Shown here in pieces: positions 48,442 through 58,503 of a DNA stretch of 64,000 bases. Under the pieces are notes generated by a model. The model searched no databases. It worked only from the letters and a program-made list of their open reading frames with translations, and had not been told where the DNA came from. Origin of the DNA: Glycocaulis abyssi (lineage in GTDB: Bacteria; Pseudomonadota; Alphaproteobacteria; Caulobacterales; Maricaulaceae); NCBI RefSeq assembly GCF_041429775.1, contig NZ_CP163421.1:434001-498000 (forward strand), read 5' to 3'. The position numbers were made by a program, and so were the translations under genes. Every line of letters starts with the position of its first letter. The stretch's first letter is position 1.

Positions 48442-48936
48442 CTAGTTCAGCCGTTCGGCCAGCTCGCCAGCGGCGTCTTTCACCAGCGCGTTACGCTGCG
48501 TCTTGGTGAGGTTTTCTGACAATAGCTTTGCCGCTGCCTCAACCGCGATGTCCGCGGCCAGCGCTTTCACGTCCTTGGCGGCCTGGGCCTCTGCCTGTGC
48601 AATGCGCTGCTCGGCAAGGGCGGTACGGCGCTCGATACGCTGGGCCAGTTCCTTGCGGGCGTTCTCGCGGATGAATTCGGCGTCCAGCTTGGCCTTTTTC
48701 ACGATCTCTTCGGCTTCGCTGGCCGCATCGCGCTGCTGGCGCTCATACTTGGCCAGCATTTCCTGGGCTTCCTCGCGCAGGCGGCGTGCCTCATCCAGCT
48801 CGGTGCGGATGGCATAGGCGCGGCTGTCGAGGCCCTTGGCGATGGCCTTGTGAACGCCGAAACGCCAGATAATGGCGAAGAAGGCGACCAGGCCGATAAA
48901 GGCCCAGAAAGACGTGTCCTGAAGAAGATAGCTCAT
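48442..48936 (-). CDS. atpF: ATP synthase Fo subunit b
   Basis: 164 residues. One N-terminal TM helix ('SFWAFIGLVAFFAIIWRFG') is followed by a long charged helix suited to the peripheral stalk ('ELDEARRLREEAQEMLAKYE'). It pairs with the b' subunit. Its ATG overlaps the b' stop by four bases. Last gene of the Fo operon, 20 bases before the bidirectional terminator. Confidence 0.95.
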   Translation of the reverse strand: MSYLLQDTSFWAFIGLVAFFAIIWRFGVHKAIAKGLDSRAYAIRTELDEARRLREEAQEMLAKYERQQRDAASEAEEIVKKAKLDAEFIRENARKELAQRIERRTALAEQRIAQAEAQAAKDVKALAADIAVEAAAKLLSENLTKTQRNALVKDAAGELAERLN

Positions 48937-49481
48937 CGTGCTGCCTCCTGGCCGCGAACCGCGTCTACGGCAGATTCAGCGTCTTCGCGCTTCACCTTCA
49001 GACCGGCGAGGTGCTCGGTGACCGTGCTGGCAACATCGGCCGCCACATTGCGCACTTCGGACAGGGCCGCATTGCGGGCCTTGGCGATACGCGCCTCGGC
49101 ATCGCTCTGGCGCTGGTCCAGCTCGGCCTCCATCGATGCGGTTTCGGCGGCTGCTTCGCGTTCGGCTTCTGCGCGGGCTTCTGCGCCCACCGCCTGCGCT
49201 TTCGCGCGGGCATCGGCCAGAGACTTTTCGTAAGCCTTCACCGCGTCGTCGGCCTGTGTTTTCAGGCTGGCGGCAGCATCGAGATCGTCAGCAATGCGGT
49301 CTTTACGCTCTTCGATGGTCGAGCCGATACGCGGCAGCAACCAGCGTGAGAGCAGGAAGTAGAGGACGGCAAAGCTGATCGCCAGCCAGAAGAGCTGGGA
49401 TGCGAAATATGTCGGATCGAAGGGCGGGAACACGCCAGCGGCGGCGTCTTCATATCCCGCAGGTGGGCTCGGTTGTGCCAT
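48933..49481 (-). CDS. atpG: ATP synthase Fo subunit b'
   Basis: 182 residues, with a TM helix near residues 28-50 ('LFWLAISFAVLYFLL') and a long coiled stalk helix rich in Ala, Glu and Lys. The longer, alanine/proline-rich N-terminus and position directly before atpF mark it as the second b-type subunit of the heterodimeric stalk found in alphaproteobacteria. The symbol atpF2 is also used for this gene. Confidence 0.92.
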   Translation of the reverse strand: MAQPSPPAGYEDAAAGVFPPFDPTYFASQLFWLAISFAVLYFLLSRWLLPRIGSTIEERKDRIADDLDAAASLKTQADDAVKAYEKSLADARAKAQAVGAEARAEAEREAAAETASMEAELDQRQSDAEARIAKARNAALSEVRNVAADVASTVTEHLAGLKVKREDAESAVDAVRGQEAAR

Positions 49482-49589
49482 TGCGTGCCGGTCTCCTGTG
49501 AACCGCCATAACGCGCCCCTGCGTCAACCGCAGAGGCGCGTCGGTCCGTCTGGAACGGGCCGAGACCCGTCCCGAATAGCTTCCGGTTC

Positions 49590-49817
49590 CTAGAACGCGA
49601 ACAGGAGCAGCAGGGCGATCAGCAGCGAGAAGATGCCCATGGCTTCCGTCACGGCGAAGCCGAAGATCAGATTGCCGAACTGCGCCGGGGCTGCAGCCGG
49701 GTTACGCATCGCGCCTTGCAGGAACGATCCGAAAATATTGCCCACGCCGATGGCGGCACCCAGCATGCCCAGGCAGGCCAGACCGGCACCAATGTATCTT
49801 GCGGCTTCCGCTTCCAT
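49590..49817 (-). CDS. atpE: ATP synthase Fo subunit c
   Basis: 75 residues. Two membrane helices with the GxGxGxG-type packing ('[14 protein letters not shown]') and polar loop 'RNPAAAPAQ' form the rotor subunit. The proton-carrying Glu58 is in 'AVTEAMGIF', so a proton rather than sodium ring is likely because the extra Na+ ligands are not evident. Confidence 0.96.
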   Translation of the reverse strand: MEAEAARYIGAGLACLGMLGAAIGVGNIFGSFLQGAMRNPAAAPAQFGNLIFGFAVTEAMGIFSLLIALLLLFAF

Positions 49818-49866
49818 TGAGGTAGCTCCTTGATAGTGAAGTAGTTGGGATAACGGGATGGATGGA

Positions 49867-50643
49867 TCAGTGATGCCCGGGATGGAGGGCGTCGTTGAGG
49901 TAGATGCAGGTCAGAACGGCGAACACGTAGGCCTGCAGGAAGGCAACCAGGAATTCCAGCGCTGTCAGCGCGATGACCATCAGCAGTGGCAGGATGCCGA
50001 CCGCGGCCAGTGCGCCGCCCGCCGCGCCCAGCATGACGATGAAGCCGGCAAACACCTTCAGAAGGATGTGACCGGCCAGCATGTTGGCGAACAGACGGAT
50101 GGACAGCGAGATCGGACGCGACAGGAAGGAGATGATCTCGATCGGCGTCACGATCACGTAGAGCGGGACAGGAACGCCCGCCGGGAAGAAGATGGAGAAG
50201 AATTTGAGCCCGTTCTTGAACAGGCCGTATCCGACCACAACCGCCATCACCAGAAGCGCGAGCGCAACCGTGACGATGAGGTGGCTGGTCACGGTGAAGC
50301 CGTGGAAATCCGGGGCCGGGAAGTAGGGCATCATGCCCAGCATGTTGGCCATCAGGATGAACGCGAACAGGGTGAAGACCAGCGGGAAGAAGCGCAGCCC
50401 GTCAGTGCCCGCAGAACTGCGCACCATGTCGGCGATAAACTCGTAGAGGATTTCGGCGACCGACTGGGCGCGCCCCGGTACCAGGGCAGCGCGCGAGGTC
50501 GCTATCGCCAGGAGGCCAACGGTCAGGCCCACGGCCAGCACCATGAAATAGCTGGAATTGGTAAAAGACAGATCCAGCCCGCCCACGCTCAGATCAGCGA
50601 TGGGATGAATTTCGAACTGCTTGATCGGGTTGGTGTCAGCCAC
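49867..50643 (-). CDS. atpB: ATP synthase Fo subunit a
   Basis: 258 residues from GTG 50643. The essential arginine is in '[14 protein letters not shown]', and the C-terminal proton-path helix has '[24 protein letters not shown]' (in parts). Five or six TM segments. It forms the proton channels beside the c-ring. GAGGGG precedes the start. Confidence 0.96.
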   Translation of the reverse strand: MADTNPIKQFEIHPIADLSVGGLDLSFTNSSYFMVLAVGLTVGLLAIATSRAALVPGRAQSVAEILYEFIADMVRSSAGTDGLRFFPLVFTLFAFILMANMLGMMPYFPAPDFHGFTVTSHLIVTVALALLVMAVVVGYGLFKNGLKFFSIFFPAGVPVPLYVIVTPIEIISFLSRPISLSIRLFANMLAGHILLKVFAGFIVMLGAAGGALAAVGILPLLMVIALTALEFLVAFLQAYVFAVLTCIYLNDALHPGHH

Positions 50644-50738
50644 GCCCGGCCCCTCGATTGTGATGCGGCGCGCCGGAAATCCGGCCTGCCCAGAAAACGT
50701 GACGTGCGCCTATCGCGACAGAGCGCGAAGCGCAAGAG

Positions 50739-51041
50739 CTAGTTCTGCATCGACTTCACTGCGCGCACGATATTTACCGCTCCGGCAGCGAAACCGAGTA
50801 TCATTCCGGCAAGCAGCCCGAAGGGCGACCAGCCGAAAAAATGGTCTGCAAGCAGGCCGAGTCCTGTTCCGGCAAGAACACCGCCGAAAAACTCGGAGCC
50901 ATAGCGTACCCCTTGAGACCAACCCGATGGCCCGGCATTCTCTTTCGCTTCCCGCTCCTGGCGCGCCTTCAGCTTGCCGGCAAGACGGTGTTCGAAATCG
51001 TCGGGGTCTGGATTGTTCGTATGATCGCTAGGGCGGGACAT
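50739..51041 (-). CDS. atpI: ATP synthase-associated protein AtpI (AtpI/AtpZ type)
   Basis: 100 residues: a polar N-terminal half ('SDHTNNPDPDDFEHRLAGKL') and two TM helices ('YGSEFFGGVLAGTGLGLLAD' and 'FGLLAGMILGFAAGAVNIVR'). First gene of the Fo operon; AtpI-type proteins help c-ring assembly. The F1 genes are not in the window. Confidence 0.88.
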   Translation of the reverse strand: MSRPSDHTNNPDPDDFEHRLAGKLKARQEREAKENAGPSGWSQGVRYGSEFFGGVLAGTGLGLLADHFFGWSPFGLLAGMILGFAAGAVNIVRAVKSMQN

Positions 51042-51092
51042 GGCTGCCTGTCACTTCCCGAAAAGGACACTCCCCCCGGAAAGTGCGCGCAC

Positions 51093-51119
51093 ACTATAAG
51101 CGCGGTATAGGCAAGTCAA
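51093..51119 (-). promoter_or_regulatory. Candidate promoter of the Fo atp operon
   Basis: On the minus strand TTGACT (51119-51114) and TATAGT (51098-51093) match the consensus at five of six positions each, about 52 bases upstream of atpI. The 15-base spacer is short, which lowers confidence. Confidence 0.4.
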
Positions 51120-51166
51120 GTGACGGGAGACGTGCTTCAAGGCGCTGATAAATAAGGTAATTTTAC

Positions 51167-54100
51167 CTATTCGGCTGCGAGGAGCGCTTCTGCCGCACGC
51201 AGGTTTACCGAGACCAGCTGGGATACGCCCTGCTCACCCATGGTAACGCCGAACAGCCGGTCCATCCGGCTCATTGTGACGGGATTGTGGGTGATGATGA
51301 GGAAGCGCGTATCGGTCAGCTCGCGCATTTCCTCCAGCATCCGGCAGAAGCGGTCGACATTGGCGTCGTCCAGCGGCGCGTCCACCTCATCGAGCACGCA
51401 GACCGGGGCTGGATTGGACAGAAACACCGCAAAAATCAGCGCGGTAGCAGTGAGCGCCTGCTCCCCGCCGGACATGAGCGACATGGTCTCCATCTTCTTG
51501 CCCGGCGGGCAGGCCATGATCTCAAGGCCAGCTTCAAGCGGATCATCATGCTCGGTCAGGCGCAGCTCGGCCTCGCCCCCGCCAAAGAGCGTCGCAAAGA
51601 GCTGGCGGAAATGTCCGTCCACCACCTCGAATGCGGCCAGAAGCCGCGCCCGGCCTTCGCGCGACAGCGTATCGACCGCCTTGCGCAGGCGCGCGACGGC
51701 TTCGACCAGATCGTCGCGTTCGGCGGTCAGCCGGTCGCGCTCGGAGGTGAGTTCCTCGGCTTCCTCGTCCGCGCGCAAGTTTACCGCGCCCAGCCGCTCG
51801 CGTGACAGGCGGGTCTCGTCCAGACGGCGCTCCAGTTCAGCGGAAGAGAGGTTTGCGTATTCGCTCTGGCCGGACCGGGTTTGCAGGGCTTGCGGCGTTT
51901 CACCGGTTGCATCGGCGAGGCGTTCAGCCGTTTCGGTGATGCGGGTCTGCGCGCCTTCCAGCGTAGCGGCGGCGGCGGCGCGTGCCTCGCGGGCACTGCT
52001 TGCCTCGCGCTCTGCGGCGCGCAAGGTCGTATCGGCCTCGCGCAGGGCAGCTTCGGCGGCTTCAACCTCGGAGCGCGCCAGACGCGCACGCGATTCGGCT
52101 TCGCCCAGCTGGTCGAAGATCACGCTGCGGCGGTCTTCCAGCCGGGCAGGGACCGCTTCAGCTTCGCCAAGGGCGCTGCGCGTCTCGGCTTCAGCACTGT
52201 TGATCCCGGTCAGGCGTTCGGCGGCGCTCTGTGCGCGCCGCGACCATTCGGCTTCCTCGCGCTCCAGCCCGGCAATGCGGTGGCGGCGGCTCTGGGCGTC
52301 ACGCCGAGCCGATTCGAGGGCGGCGCGGGCATCGGCGGCTGCGGCGCGGGCGCGTTCGGCTTCGGTGCGGGCTGCTTCCAGCGCCACGCTGCCATCATCG
52401 GCGTCCATGGCGGCTTTCAGCGCGGTTTCGGCGCGCTCCAGCGCGTCTTTCGCGCCGCTGGCCTCGGTGTCCAGCCGGCGTGCGGTATCTGTCAGATTGG
52501 CGCGGCGCGCCTCGGCGCGCACGGCGGCTTCACGGCCCTCGCTCAAGGCCCGTTCGGTCTCGCGCACGTCCCGCTGGGCCTGATCGAGTGCTTCGCGGGC
52601 AGCGCGCAGGGCCGTTGCCGATCTACTGGCTGACTGAGCGGCTTTGTCGTGCTCTGCACGCGCGCTGGCCTCGCGTGTCCGCGCCGCTTCCAGCTCGGCC
52701 AGAATTGTCTCCAGCCGGTTGCGCGTTTCCAGGCGGATGGCGGCGCTGGACGGTGCACCGGCATTGGCGGCGAACCCGTCCCAGCGGCGCAGCGCGCCTT
52801 CCAGCGTCACCAGGCGCTGGCCGGGCTTCAGCATACCGGCCAGCCGGTCGAGATCGGTCTCGTCAACCAGACCGATCGATTCCAGCCGCGCTTTCAGCGC
52901 TGAAGGCGCGTCGATAACTTCGCTGAGCGCCGTCACGCCAGAGGGAAGAGCCGGGGGCAGGGCGCTCGTTCCGGTCCAGCGGCGCGCAGCGTCTGCTGAC
53001 AGCCCGGCCTCCAGATCATCGCCCAGCGCGGCGGCCAGCGCCTTTTCGGTGCCGGGCTTTGCGCGCACCTGCTCAACCAGCCCGTCATCATTATCGCCGG
53101 AAGCGACCAGACGGCGCAGGCTGTCGGCTTCGCGTGAGAGCGATTGCGTGTCGGCCTCGGCCGCGCGCAGGGCGTCGCGGGCGGTGTTGGCCGCATCGGT
53201 GTGCGCCTGGGCTGCGTCCTCGGCCCTGGCGAACGCCTCGGCGGCCTTTTCGGCTGCGATGCTGGATTCGCTGACCGCGCTTTCCAGGTCCTGAAGGCTG
53301 GGGCCGTCAGATTCGGGCAGTTCGGCGGCGCGCGCAGCGGCCTCGTCGGCCTCGCGGCGCAGGGCTTCATGGCGGCGGCGGGCATTGTCGGCGTCGCGCC
53401 GCGCGGCTTCGCGGGCAGCCTTCACCTCGGCAAGGCGCGCGCTGGCCTGGTCCAGCGCCTGCTCGGCCTGGTTGCGCCGGGTTTCAGCATCTGTCATCGC
53501 CGCTTCGGCTTTGGCCAGGGCTTCAGCGTCGCCCGCCAGCTCGTCCTGCAGCGTCTTGAGCGACGTGCGAACCCGCTCCAGTGACTGCGCCGCTTCCTGA
53601 GATAGCTCCGCTTCGCGTGCCTTGTTGACGGCCAGCTCTTCCAGCCGCGCCGTCAGCCGCTCGATATTGGTCCTGGCCTGATCGATATCGCGCTCCAGCG
53701 TGTCGCGTTCACGCTCCATCAGGCGCAGGGCGGCCGACGCCTCCGCTTCGCGTTCACGCAAGGGGGCCACCGCGTTTGAGGCTGCCTCGGCGGCGCTGGT
53801 GGCTGATGCGGCAAGGCTGGCGGCGTCCGCCACCAGGGCTTCGCAGGCGGCCAGATGCTCGCGGGCGCTGATTGCCGCCTCACTGGCTTCATGCCAGCGG
53901 CGCAGCCAGAGCACGGCTTCCAGCTCGCGGATGTCAGCAGACAGCTTGCGGTAGCGCCCTGCCTGCCGGGCCTGTTTCTGCAGGCCCTCATAGCGGCTCT
54001 GCAGCGTATCGACGACTTCCTGCAGCCGGTCCAGATTGGTTTCAGCCGCGTTCAGGCGCAGCTGGGCTTCGTGGCGCCGGGCGCGAAGACCGGCCACGCC

Positions 54101-54604
54101 AGCAGCCTCCTCAAGGACCCGGCGGCGGTTTTCCGGCTTGGCGTTGATAAGCTCGCTGATCTGGCCCTGACGCACGAGGGCGGGCGAGTTCGCGCCGGTA
54201 CCGGCATCAGCGAAGAGAAGCTGTACGTCCTTGGCGCGTACGTCCTCGCCATTGATCTTGTAGTCAGAACCCTTGCCGCGCGTGATGCGGCGCGTGACTT
54301 CCAGAATATCCGCATCGTTGAAGCGGGCGGGTGCACGCCGGTCGGAATTGTCGATTGTCAGGATCACTTCGGCGCGGTCACGGGCCGGGCGGGTCGCGGT
54401 GCCGGAGAAGATGACGTCTTCCATCCCGCCGCCACGCAGCGATTTGGCAGAAGTTGCCCCCATCACCCAGCGCAGGGCTTCGAGCACGTTGGACTTGCCA
54501 CAGCCATTCGGGCCGATAACGCCGGTCAGCCCCGCATCAATGCGCAGCTCCGCCGGGTCGACGAACGACTTGAAGCCTGTAACGCGCAGACGGGTGAACT
54601 TCAC
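51167..54604 (-). CDS. smc: Chromosome segregation protein SMC
   Basis: 1145 residues from GTG 54604 ('KFTRLRVTGFKSFVDPAEL'). Walker A 'GPNGCGKSN' lies at the N-terminus; long coiled coils flank a central hinge (about residues 510-650). The ABC signature 'LMSGGEQALTATAL' and Walker B 'VCVLDEVDAPLDDAN' are near the C-terminus. SMC condenses and orients chromosomes with ScpA/ScpB. A DsbA-like gene lies upstream on the same strand. Confidence 0.97.
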   Translation of the reverse strand: MKFTRLRVTGFKSFVDPAELRIDAGLTGVIGPNGCGKSNVLEALRWVMGATSAKSLRGGGMEDVIFSGTATRPARDRAEVILTIDNSDRRAPARFNDADILEVTRRITRGKGSDYKINGEDVRAKDVQLLFADAGTGANSPALVRQGQISELINAKPENRRRVLEEAAGVAGLRARRHEAQLRLNAAETNLDRLQEVVDTLQSRYEGLQKQARQAGRYRKLSADIRELEAVLWLRRWHEASEAAISAREHLAACEALVADAASLAASATSAAEAASNAVAPLREREAEASAALRLMERERDTLERDIDQARTNIERLTARLEELAVNKAREAELSQEAAQSLERVRTSLKTLQDELAGDAEALAKAEAAMTDAETRRNQAEQALDQASARLAEVKAAREAARRDADNARRRHEALRREADEAAARAAELPESDGPSLQDLESAVSESSIAAEKAAEAFARAEDAAQAHTDAANTARDALRAAEADTQSLSREADSLRRLVASGDNDDGLVEQVRAKPGTEKALAAALGDDLEAGLSADAARRWTGTSALPPALPSGVTALSEVIDAPSALKARLESIGLVDETDLDRLAGMLKPGQRLVTLEGALRRWDGFAANAGAPSSAAIRLETRNRLETILAELEAARTREASARAEHDKAAQSASRSATALRAAREALDQAQRDVRETERALSEGREAAVRAEARRANLTDTARRLDTEASGAKDALERAETALKAAMDADDGSVALEAARTEAERARAAAADARAALESARRDAQSRRHRIAGLEREEAEWSRRAQSAAERLTGINSAEAETRSALGEAEAVPARLEDRRSVIFDQLGEAESRARLARSEVEAAEAALREADTTLRAAEREASSAREARAAAAATLEGAQTRITETAERLADATGETPQALQTRSGQSEYANLSSAELERRLDETRLSRERLGAVNLRADEEAEELTSERDRLTAERDDLVEAVARLRKAVDTLSREGRARLLAAFEVVDGHFRQLFATLFGGGEAELRLTEHDDPLEAGLEIMACPPGKKMETMSLMSGGEQALTATALIFAVFLSNPAPVCVLDEVDAPLDDANVDRFCRMLEEMRELTDTRFLIITHNPVTMSRMDRLFGVTMGEQGVSQLVSVNLRAAEALLAAE

Positions 54605-54695
54605 CAGACGCCTCCAGAAACCCGCCTGAAGCCCCGCGCCGCTGCTTTGCAGTCATCCGCTACTGGCTTCACCATGCCACCGAACCGCGAGGGAG

Positions 54696-55427
54696 CTATT
54701 GCTCGTCGCGAGACCGGAAATACTCGATGATTCGCGAGAAGGTGTCGCCCGTGAATTGCGCCGGGACGAAACCCTGATCGTCCTCAATGGCCGCATTGCC
54801 CGCAAAATACACCACGCCGGAGCCGTCCGGGGCGCGGTTGGCTTCCACCCGCTCGCCATTAATGATGAAGCTGGGCGTGGCATTGATGCCATCACGCGCG
54901 GCGCGCTGATTGGACTCGTTGATGGCGTCCACCGCGCTCTCATCGGACATGCAGGCGCGGAATTCCTGGTCGGACAGGCCGGCAGAGCGGGCAATCGTCT
55001 GGAATTGCTGGCGGGCCTGACCGCGCTGTGCGGCCATGAAGATGGCCTGCTGCTGCTCGAAGAGGACGTCTAGCACGTCGAAATAGCGCTCCTCGCCCGC
55101 GCAGCGCGCCAGCATGAAGCCGGCGAGGGCCAGTTCGGCCGAGCCGGTCAGCATTTCGCGGAACACCAGGCGCACCGTGCCGTCTTCGACATAGCGGTTC
55201 AGCGTGGGGTAGACGCCATGATGGAAGGCAGCGCAGCCGCCACAGGCCGTCGAGCCGTACTCGATGAACACGACCGGCGCATCGGCCGAGCCGCGCGCAA
55301 AATCACCCTCACGCTCGAACTCGCTGCGGTTGTCACTGGCCCCTGAATTGCCGCCACAGGCAGCCAGCGCCAATGCGGTTGCGGCTGCGAAGGCGGGGAC
55401 GAGTTTGCGGGCGAAATCGAATGCCAT
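54696..55427 (-). CDS. DsbA-like thioredoxin-fold lipoprotein
   Basis: 243 residues from ATG 55427. A lipobox 'LAAC' (Cys24) anchors it in the envelope. A thioredoxin fold follows with the redox pair Cys62/Cys65 in 'STACGGCAAFHHGVYP' and the cis-Pro loop 'INATPSFIINGERV'. It probably acts as a periplasmic disulfide oxidant or isomerase of the DsbA/BdbD type. Its partner (DsbB-like) is not in the window. It ends 91 bases before smc. Confidence 0.88.
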   Translation of the reverse strand: MAFDFARKLVPAFAAATALALAACGGNSGASDNRSEFEREGDFARGSADAPVVFIEYGSTACGGCAAFHHGVYPTLNRYVEDGTVRLVFREMLTGSAELALAGFMLARCAGEERYFDVLDVLFEQQQAIFMAAQRGQARQQFQTIARSAGLSDQEFRACMSDESAVDAINESNQRAARDGINATPSFIINGERVEANRAPDGSGVVYFAGNAAIEDDQGFVPAQFTGDTFSRIIEYFRSRDEQ

Positions 55428-55586
55428 GACGATTGCTCCATCAGATGAGCGCGGTGAGCGATTGGGCAGCACTCTACCCATAGGGCGCGCCTTAGCGCCA
55501 GAGTTGAGGGCAGGGCGCTTGCGCGAGGGCATGCGCGTTGTTACTCAGGCCGCTCGTTTTCCTGACCCATGTGGAGTGCGCGTCTC

Positions 55587-55874
55587 ATGTCCGTTACCGA
55601 GGACGATGTCCGCCGGATCGCCCGGCTTGCCCGTATCGCCGAACCCAAGGACCGGGTGGCCAAGCTCACTGGCGAGCTGAATGGCATCCTCGACTGGGTC
55701 GAGATGCTGAACGAGGTGGATGTGGACGGCGTAGAGCCCATGACGACGCCGGTCTCCACTCCGCTGCCCATGCGTGAGGACAAGGTGACCGACGGGGAAA
55801 TCCCCGAAAAGGTGCTGAAAAACGCGCCGAAGGCCGAAGAAGGCTTTTTCGTCGTCCCGAAGAGCGTGGAGTAG
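55587..55874 (+). CDS. gatC: Aspartyl/glutamyl-tRNA amidotransferase subunit C
   Basis: 95 residues from ATG 55587: 'SVTEDDVRRIARLARI', 'LNGILDWVEMLNEVD' and 'PLPMREDKVTDG' are family signatures. It stabilises GatA/GatB, which convert Glu-tRNA(Gln) or Asp-tRNA(Asn). It is separated from gatA by an unrelated gene, and gatB is not in the window. Confidence 0.96.
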   Translation: MSVTEDDVRRIARLARIAEPKDRVAKLTGELNGILDWVEMLNEVDVDGVEPMTTPVSTPLPMREDKVTDGEIPEKVLKNAPKAEEGFFVVPKSVE

Positions 55875-55879
55875 GGGCT

Positions 55880-56464
55880 GTGGGTATTCTGGCGCAGGAT
55901 GTGCCGCCCTTTGCGCAGACCTTGGAGTTCGACGTCTCATTCGTTGGAATGGGATGGATGGACCTTGAGGTGCGGACGGGCGTTGGCAGCGCCAAGGTGG
56001 AATGGGCGAGCGATATTTGCCCGACCTTCAAAGGATTGGCGTTGTCAGCAATTGCAATAGCTGCTGGAAGCTACGTTCCGTGTACTATTGTCGCGGAACA
56101 CGAGCCCGGCGAAACGATTGTAAGTGCTGGATTGGCATATATTCACGGCCGGAACGTAGAAAAAACACCGCTTGTTGTCGTAAAAATCACGTCGCCATTT
56201 GATGCGGTTGATTTAGATTTTTCCGTTGAGCCAGATGTTTACGTAGAAGCTGTCCGTTCATTGCTCGTCGGTCTCCGGGACCGAATGGGTCTTGAGGCCT
56301 ACTATAATACTTATCACGAAGAATTTCCTTCAAAAGCGCTTGCCGCGCTGGAGGCCGCAATCCACACCCCGGCGACACCAATACCGCCCCCCGATATGAC
56401 CGGGGCGATAACCATATGGAATGGCGACCGCGCCGAACCGGACGAAAGCAAAACTGATGACTGA
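55880..56464 (+). CDS. Unknown protein between gatC and gatA, atypical base composition
   Basis: 194 residues from GTG 55880, starting 5 bases after gatC and overlapping the gatA start by 8 bases. No motif, signal or TM segment stands out; it looks like a soluble alpha/beta protein ('[20 protein letters not shown]', '[21 protein letters not shown]' in parts) with a Pro-rich tail ('[11 protein letters not shown]'). By count 56161-56220 is about 38% G+C, well below its neighbours, so it may be an insertion. No family recognised. Confidence 0.6.
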   Translation: MGILAQDVPPFAQTLEFDVSFVGMGWMDLEVRTGVGSAKVEWASDICPTFKGLALSAIAIAAGSYVPCTIVAEHEPGETIVSAGLAYIHGRNVEKTPLVVVKITSPFDAVDLDFSVEPDVYVEAVRSLLVGLRDRMGLEAYYNTYHEEFPSKALAALEAAIHTPATPIPPPDMTGAITIWNGDRAEPDESKTDD

Positions 56465-57935
56465 TGTATTTTCCCTCTCTCTCCTCGAAGCCCGCGACGC
56501 GCTTAGCCGTGGCGATGTCTCCAGCGCGGAGCTGACCGCAGCCCATGTGAAGGCCGCTGAAGCCGCGCAAGGTCCGCTCAATTGCTTCACCGTGATCGAC
56601 CCCGATCATGCGCTGGGTATGGCGAAAGCCTCCGACGCGCGCCGGGCCAAGGGCGAGGCGGGCGTGCTGGAAGGCGTGCCGCTGGTCATCAAGGATCTGT
56701 TTGCGGTGAAGGGCGTGGAGACCACCGCATCCTCCAACATCCTCAAAGGCTTCAAGCCGGAATACGAATCCAGCGTTACGCAAAACCTCTGGAACGCCGG
56801 CGCGGTGATGGTGGCGAAATCCTCCATGGACGAGTTCGCCATGGGCTCATCCAACGAGACGGCTGCGACCGGCCCCGTGGTCAATCCGTGGCGCGCCACA
56901 GGCTCCACCGAGAAGCTGGTGCCGGGCGGCTCGTCCGGCGGGTCTGTGGCCGCGCTCAGCGCGGGCATCGGCTATGGCGCGACGGGCACCGATACCGGCG
57001 GCTCCATCCGCCAGCCTGCGGCCTTTACCGGCCTTGTCGGTGTGAAGCCGACCTATGGCCGCTGCTCGCGCTGGGGCGTGGTGGCGTTCGCCTCCTCGCT
57101 CGATCACCCCGGTGCGTTTGGCAAGACGGTGCGCGACAGCGCTCTGCTGACGCAGACCATGGCGGGCCATGATCCGAAGGATTCCACCAGCTATCCCGGC
57201 GCCGTGCCGGACATGCTCGGCGCGTGTGACAAGCCGGTCAAAGGCCTGCGCATCGGCGTGCCGAAGGAATACCGCATGGACGGCATGCCGGGCGAGATCG
57301 ACACGCTCTGGGCCAAGGGCGTGGAGTGGCTAAAGGCGCAAGGATGCGAGATCGTCGACATTTCACTGCCGATGACGAAATACGCGCTGCCCGCCTATTA
57401 CATTATCGCGCCGGCGGAGGCCTCCTCCAACCTCGCCCGCTATGACGGCATGCGCTATGGCTTGCGCGTCGAGGGTGAAGACCTGATCGATACGTATGAA
57501 AAGACGCGCGCGGCCGGCTTCGGCAAGGAAGTGCAGCGCCGCATCCTGATTGGCACCTATGTGCTCTCTGCGGGCTATTACGACGCGTACTACGTGAAGG
57601 CGCTCAAAGTGCGCCGCCGCATCTATGAGGATTTCCAGGCCGCGTTCGAAAAGGTGGACGCCATCCTCACCCCCACCACGCCCAGCGCCGCGTTCGGTAT
57701 TGGCTCGAAATCCAAGGCTGACCCGATCGAGATGTATCTGAATGACATTTTCACCGTGACCGCCAATATCGCAGGCATACCCGCGATGAGCGTGCCCGCG
57801 GGCCTCGACAAGGCTGGCCTTCCGCTGGGCTTGCAGGTTATCACCCGCGCGCTGGACGAGGAAACCATGTTTTCCGTTGCCGCCGCGATTGAAGATGCGG
57901 CAGGGTTCAGCGCCAAGCCGGAGAGATGGTGGTGA
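56457..57935 (+). CDS. gatA: Aspartyl/glutamyl-tRNA amidotransferase subunit A
   Basis: 492 residues from ATG 56457 ('[20 protein letters not shown]'). An amidase-signature enzyme: catalytic Lys79 in 'LVIKDLF', and serines in '[12 protein letters not shown]' and '[11 protein letters not shown]'. It generates ammonia from glutamine for tRNA-dependent Gln/Asn formation. A string of tiny membrane genes follows on the same strand. Confidence 0.97.
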   Translation: MTDVFSLSLLEARDALSRGDVSSAELTAAHVKAAEAAQGPLNCFTVIDPDHALGMAKASDARRAKGEAGVLEGVPLVIKDLFAVKGVETTASSNILKGFKPEYESSVTQNLWNAGAVMVAKSSMDEFAMGSSNETAATGPVVNPWRATGSTEKLVPGGSSGGSVAALSAGIGYGATGTDTGGSIRQPAAFTGLVGVKPTYGRCSRWGVVAFASSLDHPGAFGKTVRDSALLTQTMAGHDPKDSTSYPGAVPDMLGACDKPVKGLRIGVPKEYRMDGMPGEIDTLWAKGVEWLKAQGCEIVDISLPMTKYALPAYYIIAPAEASSNLARYDGMRYGLRVEGEDLIDTYEKTRAAGFGKEVQRRILIGTYVLSAGYYDAYYVKALKVRRRIYEDFQAAFEKVDAILTPTTPSAAFGIGSKSKADPIEMYLNDIFTVTANIAGIPAMSVPAGLDKAGLPLGLQVITRALDEETMFSVAAAIEDAAGFSAKPERWW

Positions 57936-58246
57936 TACGTGACGCGCTGAATTTCTTCAGACAGCTCTTTGCCCGCATTGCGGCGGTGCTGGCGGTCATT
58001 CTGATGGGGTTTGGCGTGATTGGGGCAGTAGCCGGGTGGATCGCTGCCATGCAGACCGTCGATCCGTTTGGCGACTCGATGAGTATCGAGGGTCGTTGGC
58101 ACATTCCGGTCAGCTCGGTTTTTCACAGTTTTGTGCCCGGATTCATTGTCCTGTTTCTGGCAATAGCCGCCGAATACGCCTCGCGCATTGCCTCCGACCT
58201 GCGCTTCCTTCGGTCAAAGGCCGATACTCGCGGCAAGGAGCTCTGA
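57926..58246 (+). CDS. Small membrane protein with EYxSRIA motif (copy 1)
   Basis: 106 residues. ATG 57926 overlaps gatA, but GTGs at 57929 and 57932 are equally plausible; GGAG at 57920 favours one of the GTGs, and that at 57932 forms a GTGA overlap. Two TM segments ('[19 protein letters not shown]' and '[20 protein letters not shown]') enclose a short periplasmic loop. The C-terminal '[10 protein letters not shown]' recurs in the 58500 gene. Unknown function. Confidence 0.65.
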   Translation: MVVIRDALNFFRQLFARIAAVLAVILMGFGVIGAVAGWIAAMQTVDPFGDSMSIEGRWHIPVSSVFHSFVPGFIVLFLAIAAEYASRIASDLRFLRSKADTRGKEL

Positions 58247-58248
58247 GC

Positions 58249-58503
58249 ATGCGTGAGATGCTGCGTCTTCCTGTCGGCGTGTTTTTGCTGTTTGGAGCGA
58301 TCTGCATCGCAACGGCGTTGTGGGACGGGCTGACAGGCTGGAGTGGCTTGGAAACGCTTGTGTCAGCGCTTGAATATCCGTTCCTCGTCGGCTCTATGGC
58401 GCGAGGACTTCTTATGATCGCACTGGGCCTCATCATTTTTCAGCTCGCGGCCATATCTGGTCGGCTGCGTACATTGGCGAAATCACAGGGGAAGCCGGCA
58501 TGA
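58249..58503 (+). CDS. Small membrane protein, unknown function
   Basis: 84 residues, AAGGAG 8 bases before ATG 58249. Two TM segments ('VGVFLLFGAICIATALWDG' and 'GSMARGLLMIALGLIIFQLA') and a short basic tail. It overlaps the next gene by four bases. No family recognised. Confidence 0.65.
   Translation: MREMLRLPVGVFLLFGAICIATALWDGLTGWSGLETLVSALEYPFLVGSMARGLLMIALGLIIFQLAAISGRLRTLAKSQGKPA

Noticed and set aside
51240-52583. 447-codon open frame antisense to smc
   Set aside because: Serine/arginine-rich low-complexity translation opposite the coiled-coil of a clearly real smc gene.
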